DNA of 64,000 bases from Oceanospirillum sediminis (GCF_014164585.1 NZ_JACJFM010000013.1:60732-124731); one strand, 5' to 3'; positions 27,967 through 39,769 are shown, numbered from the stretch's first letter. Numbers and translations are program-made. The notes: generated by a model from the letters alone, not told the origin.

Positions 27967-28110
27967 GGACGCGTTTTACCTCTTTCATGACACGCAAGAC
28001 CTGTTATCTCTGAACGCATAATGTCAGCACGCACGCTCAGGATAGCCGGACATTTTACTCTTTATCCCCCCGCTAATACCACCTCATTACCGGATTCTGT
28101 TAATTTTTTC

Positions 28111-28126
28111 CTGTTCAGATATACAG
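28111..28126. promoter_or_regulatory. LexA (SOS) box upstream of uvrA
   Basis: CTGTTCAGATATACAG has the exact CTGT-N8-ACAG LexA pattern. It overlaps a -10-like TATACA (28120-28125) and lies 115 bases before the uvrA start. Damage-inducible control of uvrA is well known in gammaproteobacteria. Confidence 0.75.
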
Positions 28127-28240
28127 GGGTCTATCGAAGCCTGAACCAGCACTCTATAATGCTTGATCTTACTGTGCTCCTTCGGCGCTCAGCTGTCGCC
28201 GTTAGGTTCTCGTCTTATACTGTCTGAGTGGTTCGATTCA

Positions 28241-31066
28241 ATGGATAAAATCCTGGTCCGTGGTGCCCGCACCCATAACCTGAAAAACATCAATATTGAT
28301 ATCCCCCGCGACAAACTGGTGGTCATTACCGGCCTGTCGGGATCAGGAAAGTCATCCCTCGCATTTGATACCCTCTACGCAGAAGGACAACGACGTTATG
28401 TAGAATCACTATCCACTTATGCCCGACAGTTTTTATCCATGATGGAAAAGCCCGATGTAGATCATATTGAAGGCTTATCTCCTGCAATTTCTATTGAGCA
28501 GAAGTCCACGTCTCATAACCCTCGCTCGACTGTCGGTACCATTACTGAGATTTATGATTACCTTCGCCTGTTATATGCCCGTGCCGGTACTCCTTTTTGT
28601 CCGACTCATGATCTCCCGCTTGAAGCCCAGGAGATCAGCCAGATGGTGGATCAGGTACTGGCACTGCCTGAGGGCAGCAAAATTATGCTTCTGGCCCCGG
28701 TAGTACGCGCCAGAAAAGGTGAACATATCAACCTGCTTGGTGAGCTGAAAGGGCAGGGGTTTGTCCGGGTGCGTATTGATGGTCAGGTCTGGGATCTGGA
28801 TGAAGTACCCGCACTGGATAAAAACAAAAAACATACCATTGAAGTAGTTGTGGACCGGATCAAGGTCCGCGATGATCAACAGTTGCGCCTGGCAGAGTCC
28901 TTTGAAACCGCTCTGCATCTGGCCGATGGCCTGGCGATTGTTCACTTTATGGATGGTGATCAGGACGATATCACCTTTTCTTCTAAGTTTGCCTGTCCTG
29001 AGTGCGGTTATGCTATTCAGGAACTGGAACCACGGCTGTTCTCCTTCAATAATCCGGCTGGGGCCTGTCAACGCTGTGATGGCCTGGGCACTCATCAGTT
29101 TTTTAATCAGAGCAAACTGATCACGGACCCGACACTCAGTCTGGCTCAGGGGGCGATCAGAGGCTGGGACAGAGGCAGTGTATATTACTTCTCTATGCTC
29201 AGCTCAGTGGCCAGCCATTATGGCTTTAAACTGGAAACGCCCTGGCAGGAGCTGCCAGATGATGCCAAAGATAAAGTGCTTAATGGCAGTGGTAAAACTA
29301 AACTTGAGTTTATCTACATTAATGACAGAGGCGACAAGGTTACCCGCTCACATCCATTTGAGGGGGTCATTCCTAATATGGAACGTCGCTATCGGGATAC
29401 CGAGTCTCAGATGGTTCGGGAAGAACTGTCCAAATATCTGAGTATTCAGCCCTGTCCCAGCTGTCATGGCGCTCGTCTTCGCGAAGAAGCCCGTCATGTA
29501 CTGGTGGCTGACAAAAATCTACCTGCTATTACTCATATGCCGATTGGTGATGCATATCGTTATTACACAGATCTGCAACTGGAAGGTCGCAAAGGAGAAA
29601 TTGCCGCTAAAATTCTGGCCGAGATACGTCAGAGACTGGAGTTTCTGGTCAATGTCGGGCTGGATTATCTGAATCTGGAGCGCAGTGCAGATACCCTGTC
29701 CGGCGGTGAAGCTCAGCGTATCCGCCTGGCCAGCCAGATTGGTGCAGGCCTTGTCGGTGTGATGTACATTCTGGATGAGCCATCCATTGGTCTTCACCAG
29801 CGTGACAATGAACGTCTGATTAATACTCTGACTCATCTGAGAGATCTCGGTAATACTGTAATCGTGGTGGAACATGATGAAGATGCTATTCGCTGCGCAG
29901 ATCACGTACTGGATATAGGTCCGGGTGCCGGAGTTCATGGCGGCCAGGTCATTGCTCAGGGAACGCCTGATGAGATTATGTCCAACGAAGCATCCGTCAC
30001 GGGCCAGTATCTGTCGGGTAAGAAAGAAATTGCAGTACCTAAATTCAGAATACCCGCCAATCCAGAAAAAATGCTCGGCCTGAAAGGGGCCAGTGGCAAT
30101 AATCTGAAAAGTGTTGATCTGAATATCGCCGCCGGGTTATTCACCTGTATCACCGGGGTATCAGGCTCCGGTAAATCCACCCTGATCAATGGTACTTTGT
30201 ATCCTATTCTGGCCCGAGAACTGAACCGCAATACCAGCCTGTCACCGGCTGCTCATGAAAGTATTGAAGGTCTGGATCTGTTTGATAAGGTGATCGATAT
30301 TGATCAAAGCCCTATTGGCCGGACACCACGTTCAAACCCTGCTACCTATACCGGGATTTTCACCCCGATCAGGGAGCTGTTTGCAGGGACTCAGGAAGCC
30401 CGTTCCCGAGGTTATAAACCGGGTCGTTTCAGCTTTAATGTCAAAGGCGGCCGCTGTGAAGCCTGTCAGGGTGATGGTCTTATCAAAGTAGAGATGCACT
30501 TCTTACCCGATATCTACGTGCCCTGTGATGTCTGTAAGGGCAAACGTTATAACCGGGAAACGCTGGAAGTACGCTATAAGGGCAAAAACATCCATGAAGT
30601 ACTGGAGATGACCATTGAAGATGCACTGGAGTTTTTCAGTGCAGTGCCAGCGCTGGCCAGAAAGCTTCAGACGCTGATGGATGTCGGCCTGTCCTATATC
30701 CGTCTGGGGCAAAGTGCGACCACTTTGTCAGGTGGTGAAGCTCAGCGGGTAAAACTGGCAAAAGAGCTGTCGAAGCGGGATACCGGTAAAACCATTTATA
30801 TTCTGGATGAACCAACCACAGGTCTGCACTTTGAAGATATTCAGCTGTTAATGCAGGTACTGCATCGTCTGAGAGACCACGGAAATACCATTGTGGTAAT
30901 TGAGCATAACCTGGATGTGATAAAAACAGCAGACTGGCTGATAGATCTTGGACCTGAAGGAGGTTCCGGGGGAGGGCTGATCATCGCGGAAGGCACACCA
31001 GAGCAGGTTTCCAAACTGGATGTGTCACATACCGGGCGCTTCCTGAAGCCGATGCTGAAGAAATAA
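28241..31066 (+). CDS. uvrA: Excinuclease ABC subunit A
   Basis: Damage-recognition ATPase of nucleotide excision repair; dimerises, loads UvrB at bulky lesions, then leaves. 941 residues from ATG 28241 (E. coli 940), beginning [17 protein letters not shown]. Two ABC modules: Walker [10 protein letters not shown] at 31-39 and GVSGSGKST in the second half, with signatures [12 protein letters not shown] and [12 protein letters not shown]. Zinc modules are seen as CPECGY, CQRCDG, CPSCHG and CEACQGDG with CDVCKG. An upstream in-frame start would add 26 residues not found in the family. Confidence 0.98.
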   Translation: MDKILVRGARTHNLKNINIDIPRDKLVVITGLSGSGKSSLAFDTLYAEGQRRYVESLSTYARQFLSMMEKPDVDHIEGLSPAISIEQKSTSHNPRSTVGTITEIYDYLRLLYARAGTPFCPTHDLPLEAQEISQMVDQVLALPEGSKIMLLAPVVRARKGEHINLLGELKGQGFVRVRIDGQVWDLDEVPALDKNKKHTIEVVVDRIKVRDDQQLRLAESFETALHLADGLAIVHFMDGDQDDITFSSKFACPECGYAIQELEPRLFSFNNPAGACQRCDGLGTHQFFNQSKLITDPTLSLAQGAIRGWDRGSVYYFSMLSSVASHYGFKLETPWQELPDDAKDKVLNGSGKTKLEFIYINDRGDKVTRSHPFEGVIPNMERRYRDTESQMVREELSKYLSIQPCPSCHGARLREEARHVLVADKNLPAITHMPIGDAYRYYTDLQLEGRKGEIAAKILAEIRQRLEFLVNVGLDYLNLERSADTLSGGEAQRIRLASQIGAGLVGVMYILDEPSIGLHQRDNERLINTLTHLRDLGNTVIVVEHDEDAIRCADHVLDIGPGAGVHGGQVIAQGTPDEIMSNEASVTGQYLSGKKEIAVPKFRIPANPEKMLGLKGASGNNLKSVDLNIAAGLFTCITGVSGSGKSTLINGTLYPILARELNRNTSLSPAAHESIEGLDLFDKVIDIDQSPIGRTPRSNPATYTGIFTPIRELFAGTQEARSRGYKPGRFSFNVKGGRCEACQGDGLIKVEMHFLPDIYVPCDVCKGKRYNRETLEVRYKGKNIHEVLEMTIEDALEFFSAVPALARKLQTLMDVGLSYIRLGQSATTLSGGEAQRVKLAKELSKRDTGKTIYILDEPTTGLHFEDIQLLMQVLHRLRDHGNTIVVIEHNLDVIKTADWLIDLGPEGGSGGGLIIAEGTPEQVSKLDVSHTGRFLKPMLKK

Positions 31067-31090
31067 AGCACTCAGAGCACGTTTACAATT

Positions 31091-31124
31091 AAAAATACCG
31101 TATCGTCAGATACGGTATTTTTTT
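31091..31124 (+). terminator. Rho-independent terminator after uvrA
   Basis: A 14-bp perfect stem (31091-31104 with 31109-31122), GTCA loop and T-tract. Confidence 0.93.
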
Positions 31125-31164
31125 GCCTGCCAGACAATAAGAGATTAATGTCAAAATTCAGGCA

Positions 31165-31193
31165 TAAAAAAACCGGCCACTCAGGCCGGTTTT
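31165..31193 (-). terminator. Terminator after rplQ, end of the alpha operon
   Basis: On the minus strand ACCGGCC and GGCCGGT pair around a 5-base loop, followed by seven T residues (plus-strand A-tract). It ends the long ribosomal cluster 13 bases after the rplQ stop. Confidence 0.9.
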
Positions 31194-31205
31194 GTGAGTA
31201 ATTTC

Positions 31206-31586
31206 TTACTCGTCGTCTGCTTCTGCAACTGGGCGATCTACCAGTTCAACATACGCCATTGGCGCGTTGTCACCAGGACGGAAGCCGCATTTCAGAATGC
31301 GAACATAACCGCCAGGGCGATTCTGGTAACGAGGACCCAGATCAGTGAACAGCTTACCTACAGCTGCATCAGAACGAGTACGTGCAAATGCCAGACGGCG
31401 ATTCGCTACAGAGTCGTTCTTAGCTAAAGTGATCAGAGGCTCAATGTGGCCACGCAGTTCTTTAGCTTTTGGCAGTGTAGTTTTAATCAGTTCGTGCTCC
31501 ACCAGAGATACAACCATGTTTTTGAACATGGCTTTACGGTGCGAACTGTTACGATTAAATTTACGACCACTCTTACGATGACGCAT
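31206..31586 (-). CDS. rplQ: Ribosomal protein L17
   Basis: 126 residues (E. coli 127), starting [25 protein letters not shown] 50S protein near the peptide exit tunnel. Last gene of the alpha operon, 33 bases after rpoA, followed at once by the terminator. Confidence 0.98.
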   Translation of the reverse strand: MRHRKSGRKFNRNSSHRKAMFKNMVVSLVEHELIKTTLPKAKELRGHIEPLITLAKNDSVANRRLAFARTRSDAAVGKLFTDLGPRYQNRPGGYVRILKCGFRPGDNAPMAYVELVDRPVAEADDE

Positions 31587-31619
31587 TTTTCAGTTCCTTA
31601 CCAAACCGTGATGACCGGA

Positions 31620-32621
31620 TTAAGCCGAAGCTTTATCGTCACCCTTAATACTTGCTGGCGGCCAGTTTTCTAACCGCATACCCAGAGACAGACCGCGAGA
31701 GGCCAGTACATCCTTGATTTCTGTCAGAGACTTCTTACCAAGGTTCGGCGTCTTCAGCAGCTCTACTTCGGTGCGCTGAATCAGGTCACCAATATAGTAG
31801 ATGTTCTCGGCTTTCAGACAGTTTGCAGAGCGAACGGTAAGTTCCAGGTCATCCACCGGACGCAGAAGAATCGGATCAATCTGATCTTCTTCTTCCTCGG
31901 GTTCTTGCTCTTTGTCAGTCTCAAGATCAACAAAGGCAGCCAACTGTTCCTGAAGGATAGTCGCAGAACGACGAATCGCTTCTTCAGGATCTAAAGTGCC
32001 ATCCGTTTCAAGATCGATAATCAGCTTGTCCAGGTCTGTACGCTGCTCTACACGAGCACTTTCTACCACGTAAGACACACGGCGCACCGGGCTGAAGGTC
32101 GAATCCAGCTGCAGACGACCGATAGAACGGCTTTCGTCTTCAGCGGACTGACGCGCATCAGCTGGCTCATAACCACGACCACGCTGAACTTTGATCTGCA
32201 TTTTGAATTCTGCACCATCGTTCAGGTGAGCAATTACGTGCTCTGGATTAACGATTTCAACATCATGATCCAGCTGGATATCTCCAGCGGTCACTGCACC
32301 AGGACCTTTCTTATTCAGCGTCAGCACAGCTTCATCACGGCCGTGCAGGATAACTGCTACGTCTTTCAGGTTAAGCAGGATTTCGATAACATCTTCCTGA
32401 ACACCTTCAACCGCACTGTACTCGTGCAAAACACCGTCAATTTCAGCTTCTACTACGGCACAACCCGGCATAGAAGACAGAAGAATACGACGTAATGCGT
32501 TACCCAGAGTGTGACCGTAGCCACGCTCGAAGGGCTCCAGGATCACTTTCGCACGAGTCGTGCTTACTTCTTCGACCTTGATTTCGCGTGGACGGAGAAA
32601 TTCTGTCACTGAACGCTGCAT
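31620..32621 (-). CDS. rpoA: RNA polymerase alpha subunit
   Basis: 333 residues. The N-terminal domain (about 1-235) dimerises and starts enzyme assembly ([25 protein letters not shown]). An acidic linker ([13 protein letters not shown]) leads to the C-terminal domain ([22 protein letters not shown]), which contacts UP elements and activators. In the alpha operon between rpsD and rplQ. The AT-rich UP-like element of the tRNA promoter at 61.8 kb would be a target of this domain. Confidence 0.98.
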   Translation of the reverse strand: MQRSVTEFLRPREIKVEEVSTTRAKVILEPFERGYGHTLGNALRRILLSSMPGCAVVEAEIDGVLHEYSAVEGVQEDVIEILLNLKDVAVILHGRDEAVLTLNKKGPGAVTAGDIQLDHDVEIVNPEHVIAHLNDGAEFKMQIKVQRGRGYEPADARQSAEDESRSIGRLQLDSTFSPVRRVSYVVESARVEQRTDLDKLIIDLETDGTLDPEEAIRRSATILQEQLAAFVDLETDKEQEPEEEEDQIDPILLRPVDDLELTVRSANCLKAENIYYIGDLIQRTEVELLKTPNLGKKSLTEIKDVLASRGLSLGMRLENWPPASIKGDDKASA

Positions 32622-32661
32622 AGAACTACCTTTACTTAGCTGCCAGATGAATACTCAGAGA

Positions 32662-33282
32662 TTACTTGGAGTACAGCTCAACAATCAGGTTTTCGTTGAT
32701 GTCAGCTGACAGATCAGTGCGCTCAGGCTTAGCCTTGAACGTACCTTCCATCTTCTTGCTGTCAACATCGATCCACTGTACATCAGCACGCTGAGAAAAC
32801 AGCTGCAGAGCGTTTTGAATACGCAGCTGGTTCTTAGATTTCTCGCGAACCGCAACAACGTCACCAGCTTTAACCTGGTAAGAAGCGATGTTTACTGTAC
32901 GGCCATTCACCTGGATAGCCTTATGGCTAACAAGCTGACGCGCTTCAGCACGAGTAGAGCCAAAGCCCATACGATATACTACGTTGTCCAGACGGGACTC
33001 CAGAAGTTGCAGCAGGTTTTCACCTGTAGCACCTTTCAGACGAGCCGCTTCTTTGTAGTAGTTACGGAACTGCTTTTCCAGTACGCCATAGATACGACGA
33101 ACTTTCTGCTTTTCACGCAGCTGCAGACCGTAATCAGACAGACGTCCACGACGCTGACCATGCTGGCCAGGAGCAGTTTCGGACTTGCACTTGTTTTCGA
33201 AAGCGGTTACACCGCTTTTCAGGAATAAGTCTACGCCTTCACGACGTGAAAGCTTACACTTAGGACCAATATAACGAGCCAT
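32662..33282 (-). CDS. rpsD: Ribosomal protein S4
   Basis: 206 residues, same length as in E. coli. Early-binding 16S protein with an S4 RNA-binding domain ([27 protein letters not shown]). In E. coli S4 represses its own operon at the rpsM leader; the hairpin found before rpsM here suggests leader control. No zinc-binding cysteines at the N-terminus. Confidence 0.98.
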   Translation of the reverse strand: MARYIGPKCKLSRREGVDLFLKSGVTAFENKCKSETAPGQHGQRRGRLSDYGLQLREKQKVRRIYGVLEKQFRNYYKEAARLKGATGENLLQLLESRLDNVVYRMGFGSTRAEARQLVSHKAIQVNGRTVNIASYQVKAGDVVAVREKSKNQLRIQNALQLFSQRADVQWIDVDSKKMEGTFKAKPERTDLSADINENLIVELYSK

Positions 33283-33295
33283 CTAACTCCGCTCC

Positions 33296-33682
33296 TTACA
33301 CACGACGTTTCTTGGGTGGACGACAACCGTTGTGCGGAATAGGTGTCACGTCTGTAATGTTGCCTACTTTAAAGCCAACAGCGTTAAGTGCACGAACAGC
33401 AGACTCACGGCCTGGTCCTGGACCCTTAACAAGTACATCTACGTTTTTAACACCATATTCGGCTGCTGCAGTTGCAGCACGTTCGCTAGCTACTTGAGCT
33501 GCAAACGGGGTACTCTTACGAGAACCACGAAAACCCGAACCACCGGCAGTTGCCCATGAAAGGGTGTTGCCCTGGCGGTCAGTAATCGTAACGATCGTAT
33601 TGTTAAAAGATGCATGGATGTGTGCTACAGCATCCACCACAGTCTTTTTAACTTTTTTACGGTTACGTGCTGGGTTAGCCAT
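33296..33682 (-). CDS. rpsK: Ribosomal protein S11
   Basis: 128 residues, platform protein of the 30S subunit near the mRNA exit. The conserved C-terminal [10 protein letters not shown] is present. 32 bases after rpsM and 13 before rpsD in the alpha operon. Confidence 0.98.
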   Translation of the reverse strand: MANPARNRKKVKKTVVDAVAHIHASFNNTIVTITDRQGNTLSWATAGGSGFRGSRKSTPFAAQVASERAATAAAEYGVKNVDVLVKGPGPGRESAVRALNAVGFKVGNITDVTPIPHNGCRPPKKRRV

Positions 33683-33714
33683 AATGTATGTTTCCTGTAA
33701 AAAGCTTCACAAAA

Positions 33715-34071
33715 TTACTTGCGAATCGGTTTACGCGGACCTTTACGAGTACGCGCATTAGTCTTGGTGCGCTGACCACGAACGGGCAGACTACGACGGT
33801 GACGCAGACCGCGATAGCAACCAAGGTCCATCAGACGCTTGATGTTCATGCTGATTTCACGACGCAGATCACCTTCAACAGTGTACTTGCCTACCTCGTT
33901 ACGCACCTGATCCAGAACTTCTTCAGACAGGTCAGCAATCTTGGTAGAAGGTTCAATACCTACTGCAGCCAGAATACTCTTAGCTGTAGTGGAACCAATA
34001 CCATAGATATAGGTCAGCGAGATCACCGCATGCTTATTGTCGGGAATATTGACACCTGCAATACGGGCCAT
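33715..34071 (-). CDS. rpsM: Ribosomal protein S13
   Basis: 118 residues, as in E. coli. 30S head protein that bridges to the 50S subunit and contacts P-site tRNA through its basic tail ([16 protein letters not shown]). First gene of the alpha operon here, separated from rpmJ by 132 bases that include a stable hairpin. Confidence 0.98.
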   Translation of the reverse strand: MARIAGVNIPDNKHAVISLTYIYGIGSTTAKSILAAVGIEPSTKIADLSEEVLDQVRNEVGKYTVEGDLRREISMNIKRLMDLGCYRGLRHRRSLPVRGQRTKTNARTRKGPRKPIRK

Positions 34072-34136
34072 TAGCTATCTCCGATATATGAGCGATTGCT
34101 CTTCCAAAAAATTATTGTTCACAAAGGGCGCAAAAG

Positions 34137-34171
34137 AATACTCCCTGATATCAAAAATATCAAGGAGTATT
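34137..34171 (-). terminator. Hairpin between rpmJ and rpsM
   Basis: A 15-bp stem (34137-34151 with 34157-34171, one G-U pair in RNA) with a 5-base loop and a short T run on the minus strand. It can act as a partial terminator between spc and alpha, or as part of the S4-controlled leader of rpsM. Confidence 0.6.
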
Positions 34172-34203
34172 ATGCCTTCGTGACCCACAGTCAGACAGTC
34201 AGA

Positions 34204-34320
34204 TTAACCCTGACGCTGTTTGTGCTTAGGATCAGACGCGCAGATAACGCGAACTGAACCACGGCGACGAATGATCTTACAGTTACGGCAGATCTTTTTA
34301 ACAGATGCACGTACTTTCAT
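34204..34320 (-). CDS. rpmJ: Ribosomal protein L36
   Basis: 38 residues, starting [15 protein letters not shown]. The zinc ligands Cys11, Cys14, Cys27 and His33 are all present, so this is the zinc-binding (C+) form. 29 bases after secY, the last gene of the spc operon. Confidence 0.97.
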   Translation of the reverse strand: MKVRASVKKICRNCKIIRRRGSVRVICASDPKHKQRQG

Positions 34321-34349
34321 TCGATCAAACTCCAGTGTTCAGGTCTGGT

Positions 34350-35684
34350 CTAGCGAAGCAAACCGCTTCCGCCACCATAACCTTTCAAGTTCGATTTTTT
34401 CATCAGGGACTCATACTGATGGCTCATCAGATGCGACTGCACCTGCGCCATAAAGTCCATGACAACGACTACAACAATCAGCAGGGAAGTACCACCGAAA
34501 TAAAACGGTACACTCCAGGCAACAACCAGGAACTGTGGCATTAATGACACAGCAGTAATGTACAGAGCGCCAAACAATGTCAGGCGTGACATTACTCCAT
34601 CGATATAACGAGCTGAATGCTCCCCAGGACGGATGCCAGGAATGAACGCACCTGATTTTTTCAGGTTGTCAGCGACATCTTTGGGGTTGAATACCAGTGC
34701 TGTATAGAAGTAGCAGAAGAATACTACACTGAGCGCAAAAAGCAAGATATACAACGGTTGACCTGGTGCAAGTGCCAGAGAGGCTTCCTGCAGCCATGCC
34801 ATACTTTCATCCTGACCGAACCACTGGCCGATAGAGGCAGGGAACAGCAGAATACTGGAAGCAAAAATAGGCGGGATAACACCAGCCATATTTACTTTCA
34901 GAGGTAAGTGGCTCGACTGAGCTGCAAACACCTTCCGTCCTTGCTGTCGTTTGGCGTAGTTTACGGTAATGCGGCGCTGGCCACGCTCCATAAACACTAC
35001 AAACGCAACAGTCAGAACAGCCAGCACACCAATCGCAAGCAAAGCCAGGATATTGATATCCCCCTGACGCGCCTGTTCAAAGGACTGGCCGATGGCTCCG
35101 GGTAATCCAGCAACAATACCGGCAAAGATCAGAATGGAAATACCATTACCAATGCCACGTTCTGTTACCTGTTCACCGAGCCACATCAGGAATATCGCAC
35201 CTGAGACCAGGGTAGTAACAGCAACAAAGTAGAAGCTGAAATCATTCGCAAAAGCGACGCCCTGGCCAGCAAGACCGACTGCCATACCAATCGATTGCAC
35301 CGTTGCCAACACCACTGTGCCGTAGCGGGTGTATTGATTGATTTTGCGTCGACCTGCCTCACCTTCCTTCTTCAGCTGTTCCAGCTGAGGTGAAACAACG
35401 GTCAGCAGCTGCATGATAATCGAGGCAGAAATATAGGGCATGATGCCCAGTGCCAAGATACTCATGCGCTCCAGAGCACCACCTGAGAACATATTAAATA
35501 AACTCAGAATAGTGCCCTGGCTCTGCTCAAACAAAGCAGCCAGCCTTTCAGGATTGATACCAGGAACGGGAATGTGTGCGCCAATGCGGTAAACCACAAT
35601 TGCGATAAACACAAAACGAAGGCGAGCCCATAGCTCAGATAAACCCTTTTGTGCCCCTGCTGGTACAGATCCTGATTTAGCCAT
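34350..35684 (-). CDS. secY: Protein translocase subunit SecY
   Basis: 444 residues (E. coli 443), ten membrane helices forming the protein-conducting channel with SecE (encoded at 60.9 kb) and SecG. The N-terminal amphipathic part and the plug region after helix 1 ([24 protein letters not shown]) are typical. The start overlaps the rplO stop by one base, so it is translationally coupled to L15 synthesis. Confidence 0.98.
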   Translation of the reverse strand: MAKSGSVPAGAQKGLSELWARLRFVFIAIVVYRIGAHIPVPGINPERLAALFEQSQGTILSLFNMFSGGALERMSILALGIMPYISASIIMQLLTVVSPQLEQLKKEGEAGRRKINQYTRYGTVVLATVQSIGMAVGLAGQGVAFANDFSFYFVAVTTLVSGAIFLMWLGEQVTERGIGNGISILIFAGIVAGLPGAIGQSFEQARQGDINILALLAIGVLAVLTVAFVVFMERGQRRITVNYAKRQQGRKVFAAQSSHLPLKVNMAGVIPPIFASSILLFPASIGQWFGQDESMAWLQEASLALAPGQPLYILLFALSVVFFCYFYTALVFNPKDVADNLKKSGAFIPGIRPGEHSARYIDGVMSRLTLFGALYITAVSLMPQFLVVAWSVPFYFGGTSLLIVVVVVMDFMAQVQSHLMSHQYESLMKKSNLKGYGGGSGLLR

Positions 35685-36118
35685 TATTCTTCAACCTTAC
35701 CGCCAGCAGCTTCGATCGCTGCACGTGCACCCTTGGTTACTTCGAGGCCACTTACAGTTACAGCTTTGTCAATTTCACCTGACAGGATAACGCGTACACG
35801 CTCAATGTTATCCTTGATGATATCCGCCTGCTTCAGAGCAGCGATATCAATAACGTCAGCTTCAACTTTAGCCAGCTCGTGCAGACGAACTTCAGCTTTA
35901 AATGCAGCTTGACGAGATGTGAAACCAAATTTTGGCAGACGACGCTGCAGTGGCATCTGACCACCTTCAAAACCTGGCTTAACTGAACCGCCGGAACGTG
36001 ATTTCTGACCTTTGTGACCACGGCCACCAGTCTTACCCAGACCGCTACCGATACCACGACCTACACGTTTTTTAGACGGCTTGGAACCCGGAGCCGGACT
36101 CAGAGTATTCAGATGCAT
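35684..36118 (-). CDS. rplO: Ribosomal protein L15
   Basis: 144 residues, same length as in E. coli. The Gly/Arg-rich N-terminal extension ([26 protein letters not shown]) winds into 23S rRNA. 2 bases after rpmD; its stop overlaps the secY start. Confidence 0.98.
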   Translation of the reverse strand: MHLNTLSPAPGSKPSKKRVGRGIGSGLGKTGGRGHKGQKSRSGGSVKPGFEGGQMPLQRRLPKFGFTSRQAAFKAEVRLHELAKVEADVIDIAALKQADIIKDNIERVRVILSGEIDKAVTVSGLEVTKGARAAIEAAGGKVEE

Positions 36119-36120
36119 GA

Positions 36121-36300
36121 TTACTCTCCTTCAACACGTACAAGGTAGTTAACCTTGTTGATCATACCGCGAACAGAAGGAGTATCTTCCAGTTCAACAG
36201 TGTGACCGATGCGACGCAGACCCAGACCTTTAACACACAGTTTGTGCTTAGGCAGAGTACCAATTGGGCTACGGGTAAGAGTTACCTTGATTTTTGCCAT
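36121..36300 (-). CDS. rpmD: Ribosomal protein L30
   Basis: 59 residues, starting [20 protein letters not shown] and ending in YLVRVEGE. A small 50S protein, the same length as in E. coli. It lies 6 bases after rpsE and 2 bases before rplO. Confidence 0.96.
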   Translation of the reverse strand: MAKIKVTLTRSPIGTLPKHKLCVKGLGLRRIGHTVELEDTPSVRGMINKVNYLVRVEGE

Positions 36301-36306
36301 GATACT

Positions 36307-36807
36307 TTACCCCAGGATCTCTTCTACACTCTTGCCACGCTTAGCAGCTACTTCCTCAGGAGCGTTCATGTTTGCCAGACCTTTAACAGTCGCGCGAACA
36401 ACGTTCACCGGGTTAGTAGAACCATAGCACTTAGCCAGAACGTTCTGTACACCAGCCAGTTCCAGTACAGCACGCATCGCACCACCAGCAATAATACCAG
36501 TACCTTCAGATGCAGGCTGCATGTAAACCTTAGAAGCACCGTGACGTGCTTTTACAGGGTACTGCAGGGTGTTGCCATCCAGCTGAACCTGTACCATGTT
36601 GCGGCGTGCCTGTTCCATTGCTTTCTGAATCGCAACCGGAACTTCACGAGCTTTACCGCGGCCAAAGCCGATACGGCCATTGCCATCACCAACGACAGTC
36701 AGAGCTGTGAAGCCGAAAATACGGCCGCCCTTAACTACCTTAGCGACGCGGTTAACCTGGACAAGCTTCTCTTGCAGGTCACCGCCTTTCTGTTCGATAT
36801 TCGCCAT
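36307..36807 (-). CDS. rpsE: Ribosomal protein S5
   Basis: 166 residues. Contains the N-terminal dsRNA-binding-like S5 domain ([23 protein letters not shown]) whose loop is known for spectinomycin-resistance changes and fidelity, and the conserved [17 protein letters not shown]. 11 bases after rplR. Confidence 0.98.
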   Translation of the reverse strand: MANIEQKGGDLQEKLVQVNRVAKVVKGGRIFGFTALTVVGDGNGRIGFGRGKAREVPVAIQKAMEQARRNMVQVQLDGNTLQYPVKARHGASKVYMQPASEGTGIIAGGAMRAVLELAGVQNVLAKCYGSTNPVNVVRATVKGLANMNAPEEVAAKRGKSVEEILG

Positions 36808-36818
36808 CGCTTTTACCC

Positions 36819-37169
36819 TTAGAATTCCAGACCGCCTTCACGGGCACCGTCAGCCAGTGCTTTCACACGGCCATGGTACTTGTAACCGGAACGATCAAAT
36901 GCAACTTTAGTTACACCTGCTGCCAGTGCACGTTCAGCAATCAGCTTGCCTACTTTGCCTGCAGCTTCAACGTTACCGGTTGCACCTTCACGCAGAGAGG
37001 CATCTACAGTAGATGCAGCAGCCAGAATCTGACCGCCATCCGGGCTGATGATCTGAGCATAAATGTGACGCGGGGTGCGGTTTACACACAGACGGTGTAC
37101 GCCGAGCTCACGCATTTTAGCACGAGCACGACGCGCGCGACGTAAACGAGACTCTTTCTTAGCGCTCAT
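36819..37169 (-). CDS. rplR: Ribosomal protein L18
   Basis: 116 residues, binds 5S rRNA with L5 and L25 and docks it on the 50S subunit. Basic N-terminal arm [20 protein letters not shown] and C-terminal [25 protein letters not shown] are typical. 9 bases after rplF. Confidence 0.98.
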   Translation of the reverse strand: MSAKKESRLRRARRARAKMRELGVHRLCVNRTPRHIYAQIISPDGGQILAAASTVDASLREGATGNVEAAGKVGKLIAERALAAGVTKVAFDRSGYKYHGRVKALADGAREGGLEF

Positions 37170-37178
37170 AACCCTGCC

Positions 37179-37709
37179 TTACTTCTTCTTAGCTTCTTTG
37201 CGACGTACGTGCTCATCCGCATAGCGAATACCCTTACCTTTATAAGGCTCAGGTGGACGATAAGCACGAATCTCTGCAGCAACCTGACCCAGCAGCTGTT
37301 TGTCAGCACTTTTCAGTACGATAACAGTGTTGCTAGGAGTCTCAGCAGACACACCTTCTGGCAGCTGATAATCAACTGGGTGTGAGAAACCAAGAGACAG
37401 GTTGATTTCTTTGCCTTTAGCCTGAGCACGGTAACCAACACCATTAATATTCAGTGTTTTGGAGAAGCCTTCGCTTGCACCTTTTACCATGTTGTTGATC
37501 AGAGCACGAGCGGTACCCACTTGTGCCCATGATGCTTTCTCAGAAACCGGGGCAAAGGTCAGCACGTTTTCGTTTTGTTCAACAGCTACGTCTGCGTGCA
37601 GATCCAGCTTCAGCTCGCCTTCTTTACCTTTAACAGTAACTTGACGGCCATCCAGCTTGAATTCAACACCAGCAGGCAGTTGAACAGGACTTTTTGCTAC
37701 CCTGGACAT
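37179..37709 (-). CDS. rplF: Ribosomal protein L6
   Basis: 176 residues, two similar domains arising from duplication; sits near the sarcin-ricin loop where translation GTPases act. The C-terminal [23 protein letters not shown] is characteristic. 9 bases after rpsH. Confidence 0.98.
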   Translation of the reverse strand: MSRVAKSPVQLPAGVEFKLDGRQVTVKGKEGELKLDLHADVAVEQNENVLTFAPVSEKASWAQVGTARALINNMVKGASEGFSKTLNINGVGYRAQAKGKEINLSLGFSHPVDYQLPEGVSAETPSNTVIVLKSADKQLLGQVAAEIRAYRPPEPYKGKGIRYADEHVRRKEAKKK

Positions 37710-37718
37710 TTCGATCTC

Positions 37719-38111
37719 CTAGAATACAGTGCAGATGACTTCGCCACCAACACCGGCCTGGCGAGCAGCGCGATCAGTCATAACACCTTTAGAGGTAGAT
37801 ACGATCGCTACGCCCAGACCACCTTCGACCTTCGGCAGGTCTGCAGCGCCTTTATAGCTACGCAGACTCGGCTTACTGACACGCTCAATCTTTTCGATTA
37901 CAGGCTTGCCTTCGAAGTACTTCAGTTCAACAGTCAGAGAAGGTTTAACGTCACCCTCAACAGAATAATCTGTGATGTAACCTTCTTCCTTCAGCACACG
38001 TGCCAGCTCTACCTTCATCTTCGAAGAAGGCATGGAGACAGTCTCCTTAGCTACCATCTGTGCATTGCGGATACGAGTAAACATATCCGCCAGTGTATCT
38101 TGCATGCTCAT
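37719..38111 (-). CDS. rpsH: Ribosomal protein S8
   Basis: 130 residues, primary binder of the central 16S domain. In E. coli S8 represses the spc operon by binding mRNA at rplE; whether that site exists here was not resolved. C-terminal [23 protein letters not shown] is typical. Confidence 0.98.
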   Translation of the reverse strand: MSMQDTLADMFTRIRNAQMVAKETVSMPSSKMKVELARVLKEEGYITDYSVEGDVKPSLTVELKYFEGKPVIEKIERVSKPSLRSYKGAADLPKVEGGLGVAIVSTSKGVMTDRAARQAGVGGEVICTVF

Positions 38112-38138
38112 TAAGTTCGCGCTCCCAATACTAAGCGT

Positions 38139-38444
38139 TTACCAGCTTGCTTTACGCAGGCCAGGAACATCACCACGCATGGCAGCTTCACGCAACTTGA
38201 TACGGCTCAGGCCGAACTTGTTGTAGAAACCATGCGGACGGCCAGTAACGCGACAGCGGTTACGCTGACGAGCCGGACTGGCGTCACGAGGCATCTTTTG
38301 CAGCTGCTGCTGCGCTTCCCAGCGATCTTCATCAGAAGTCGCAGGGTTAGCAATCAGAGCTTTTAACTCAGCACGCTTTGCAGCGTACTTCTGTACCAGC
38401 TTAGCGCGCTTAGCTTCGCGCTGAACCATACTTACTTTAGCCAT
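38139..38444 (-). CDS. rpsN: Ribosomal protein S14
   Basis: 101 residues from ATG 38444 ([20 protein letters not shown]), the same length as E. coli. There is no CxxC pair, so it is the zinc-independent long form. An in-frame start 13 codons upstream would overlap rplE and lacks family support. Contacts 16S rRNA in the head. Confidence 0.97.
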   Translation of the reverse strand: MAKVSMVQREAKRAKLVQKYAAKRAELKALIANPATSDEDRWEAQQQLQKMPRDASPARQRNRCRVTGRPHGFYNKFGLSRIKLREAAMRGDVPGLRKASW

Positions 38445-38454
38445 GATCCTACCC

Positions 38455-38994
38455 TTATTTCTTGAACGGGAACTGCAGAGCACTTAACAGTGCCAGGCCT
38501 TCCTCGTTGGTATCAGCTGTGGTAGTAACAGTGATGTCCAAACCACGGATACGGTCAACTTTGTCATAGTCAATTTCAGGGAAGATGATCTGTTCACGAA
38601 CACCCATACTGTAATTGCCACGACCGTCAAATGATTTCGGGTTCAGACCACGGAAATCACGAACACGTGGAATAGAGATATCTACCAGACGATCCAGGAA
38701 CTCCCACATACGCTCATCGCGCAGAGTCACTTTACAACCGATCGGCCAGCCTTCACGAACCTTAAAGCCAGCAACAGATTTGCGTGCTTTGGTTACAACA
38801 GCCTTCTGGCCACTCAGTTTTTCCAGATCAGCAACTGCGTTGTCAATCAGCTTTTTATCGCTGGTTGCATCGCCGATACCCATATTAAGAGTCACTTTTG
38901 TGATGCGGGGAACCTGCATCACATTCTTGTAACCAAACTGCTCCTGCAACTTGGCTACAACTTCTGACTTATATAACTCTTTCAGTCTCGCCAT
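38455..38994 (-). CDS. rplE: Ribosomal protein L5
   Basis: 179 residues, as in E. coli. Binds 5S rRNA and touches P-site tRNA and S13 across the subunit bridge. Contains [18 protein letters not shown] segment near residue 35 and the C-terminal [27 protein letters not shown]. Confidence 0.98.
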   Translation of the reverse strand: MARLKELYKSEVVAKLQEQFGYKNVMQVPRITKVTLNMGIGDATSDKKLIDNAVADLEKLSGQKAVVTKARKSVAGFKVREGWPIGCKVTLRDERMWEFLDRLVDISIPRVRDFRGLNPKSFDGRGNYSMGVREQIIFPEIDYDKVDRIRGLDITVTTTADTNEEGLALLSALQFPFKK

Positions 38995-39011
38995 GATGTT
39001 ACCTGACTCGT

Positions 39012-39329
39012 TTAGGCGTCGATCTCTTTCTGGGTCGACTTGTAAATCCGAACCTTGGAACCATCTTCCAAGACCTTGAAACCAACGCGGTCTGCTTTGT
39101 TAGTTTCTTTGTTATAAATGGCAACATTGGATGAATGAATTGGCGCTTCACGCTCAACAATTCCACCCTGAGTGCCTAACATCGGGTTTGGCTTAGTGTG
39201 ACGCTTAACCATGTTCACACCAGAAATGACAATGCGGCCATCTTTCAGCACACGCTTAATTGTGCCACGCTTGCCTTTATCCTTACCCGCAATGACGATT
39301 ACCTCGTCCTCACGCTTAATCTTACGCAT
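39012..39329 (-). CDS. rplX: Ribosomal protein L24
   Basis: 105 residues with an N-terminal KOW motif ([21 protein letters not shown]). An assembly initiator for the 50S subunit. 17 bases after rplN and 17 before rplE. Confidence 0.98.
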   Translation of the reverse strand: MRKIKREDEVIVIAGKDKGKRGTIKRVLKDGRIVISGVNMVKRHTKPNPMLGTQGGIVEREAPIHSSNVAIYNKETNKADRVGFKVLEDGSKVRIYKSTQKEIDA

Positions 39330-39346
39330 AGCCGGTCTCTCGCTCC

Positions 39347-39715
39347 CTACAGCACTTCAGGCGCCAAGGAAATAATCTTCATGAACTTTTCGCCACGCAG
39401 TTCACGTGTCACCGGGCCGAAGATACGGGTCCCGATAGGCGCATCGTTAGCATTCAGCATTACTGCCGCATTGCCATCAAAACGGATCACTGAACCGTCC
39501 GGACGACGTACGCCCTGCTTAGTGCGAACCACTACAGCTTTCAGGACTTGACCTTTCTTCACTTTACCGCGAGGAATTGCTTCCTTCACGGTTACTTTGA
39601 TGATGTCACCAACACGTGCATAACGACGCTTAGAACCACCCAGCACCTTAATACACATAACACGACGAGCGCCGCTGTTGTCGGCCACATCAAGCATGGT
39701 TTGCGTTTGAATCAT
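39347..39715 (-). CDS. rplN: Ribosomal protein L14
   Basis: 122 residues, starting [27 protein letters not shown]. Located at the subunit interface, target of the RsfS silencing factor in other bacteria. First gene of the spc group, 54 bases after rpsQ; a weak internal promoter could lie in that gap. Confidence 0.98.
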   Translation of the reverse strand: MIQTQTMLDVADNSGARRVMCIKVLGGSKRRYARVGDIIKVTVKEAIPRGKVKKGQVLKAVVVRTKQGVRRPDGSVIRFDGNAAVMLNANDAPIGTRIFGPVTRELRGEKFMKIISLAPEVL

Positions 39716-39769
39716 CGGTTCTTCTCCAAACCAAATACGCTAAACTAAACTTCGATTTGTGCCGGAGCT

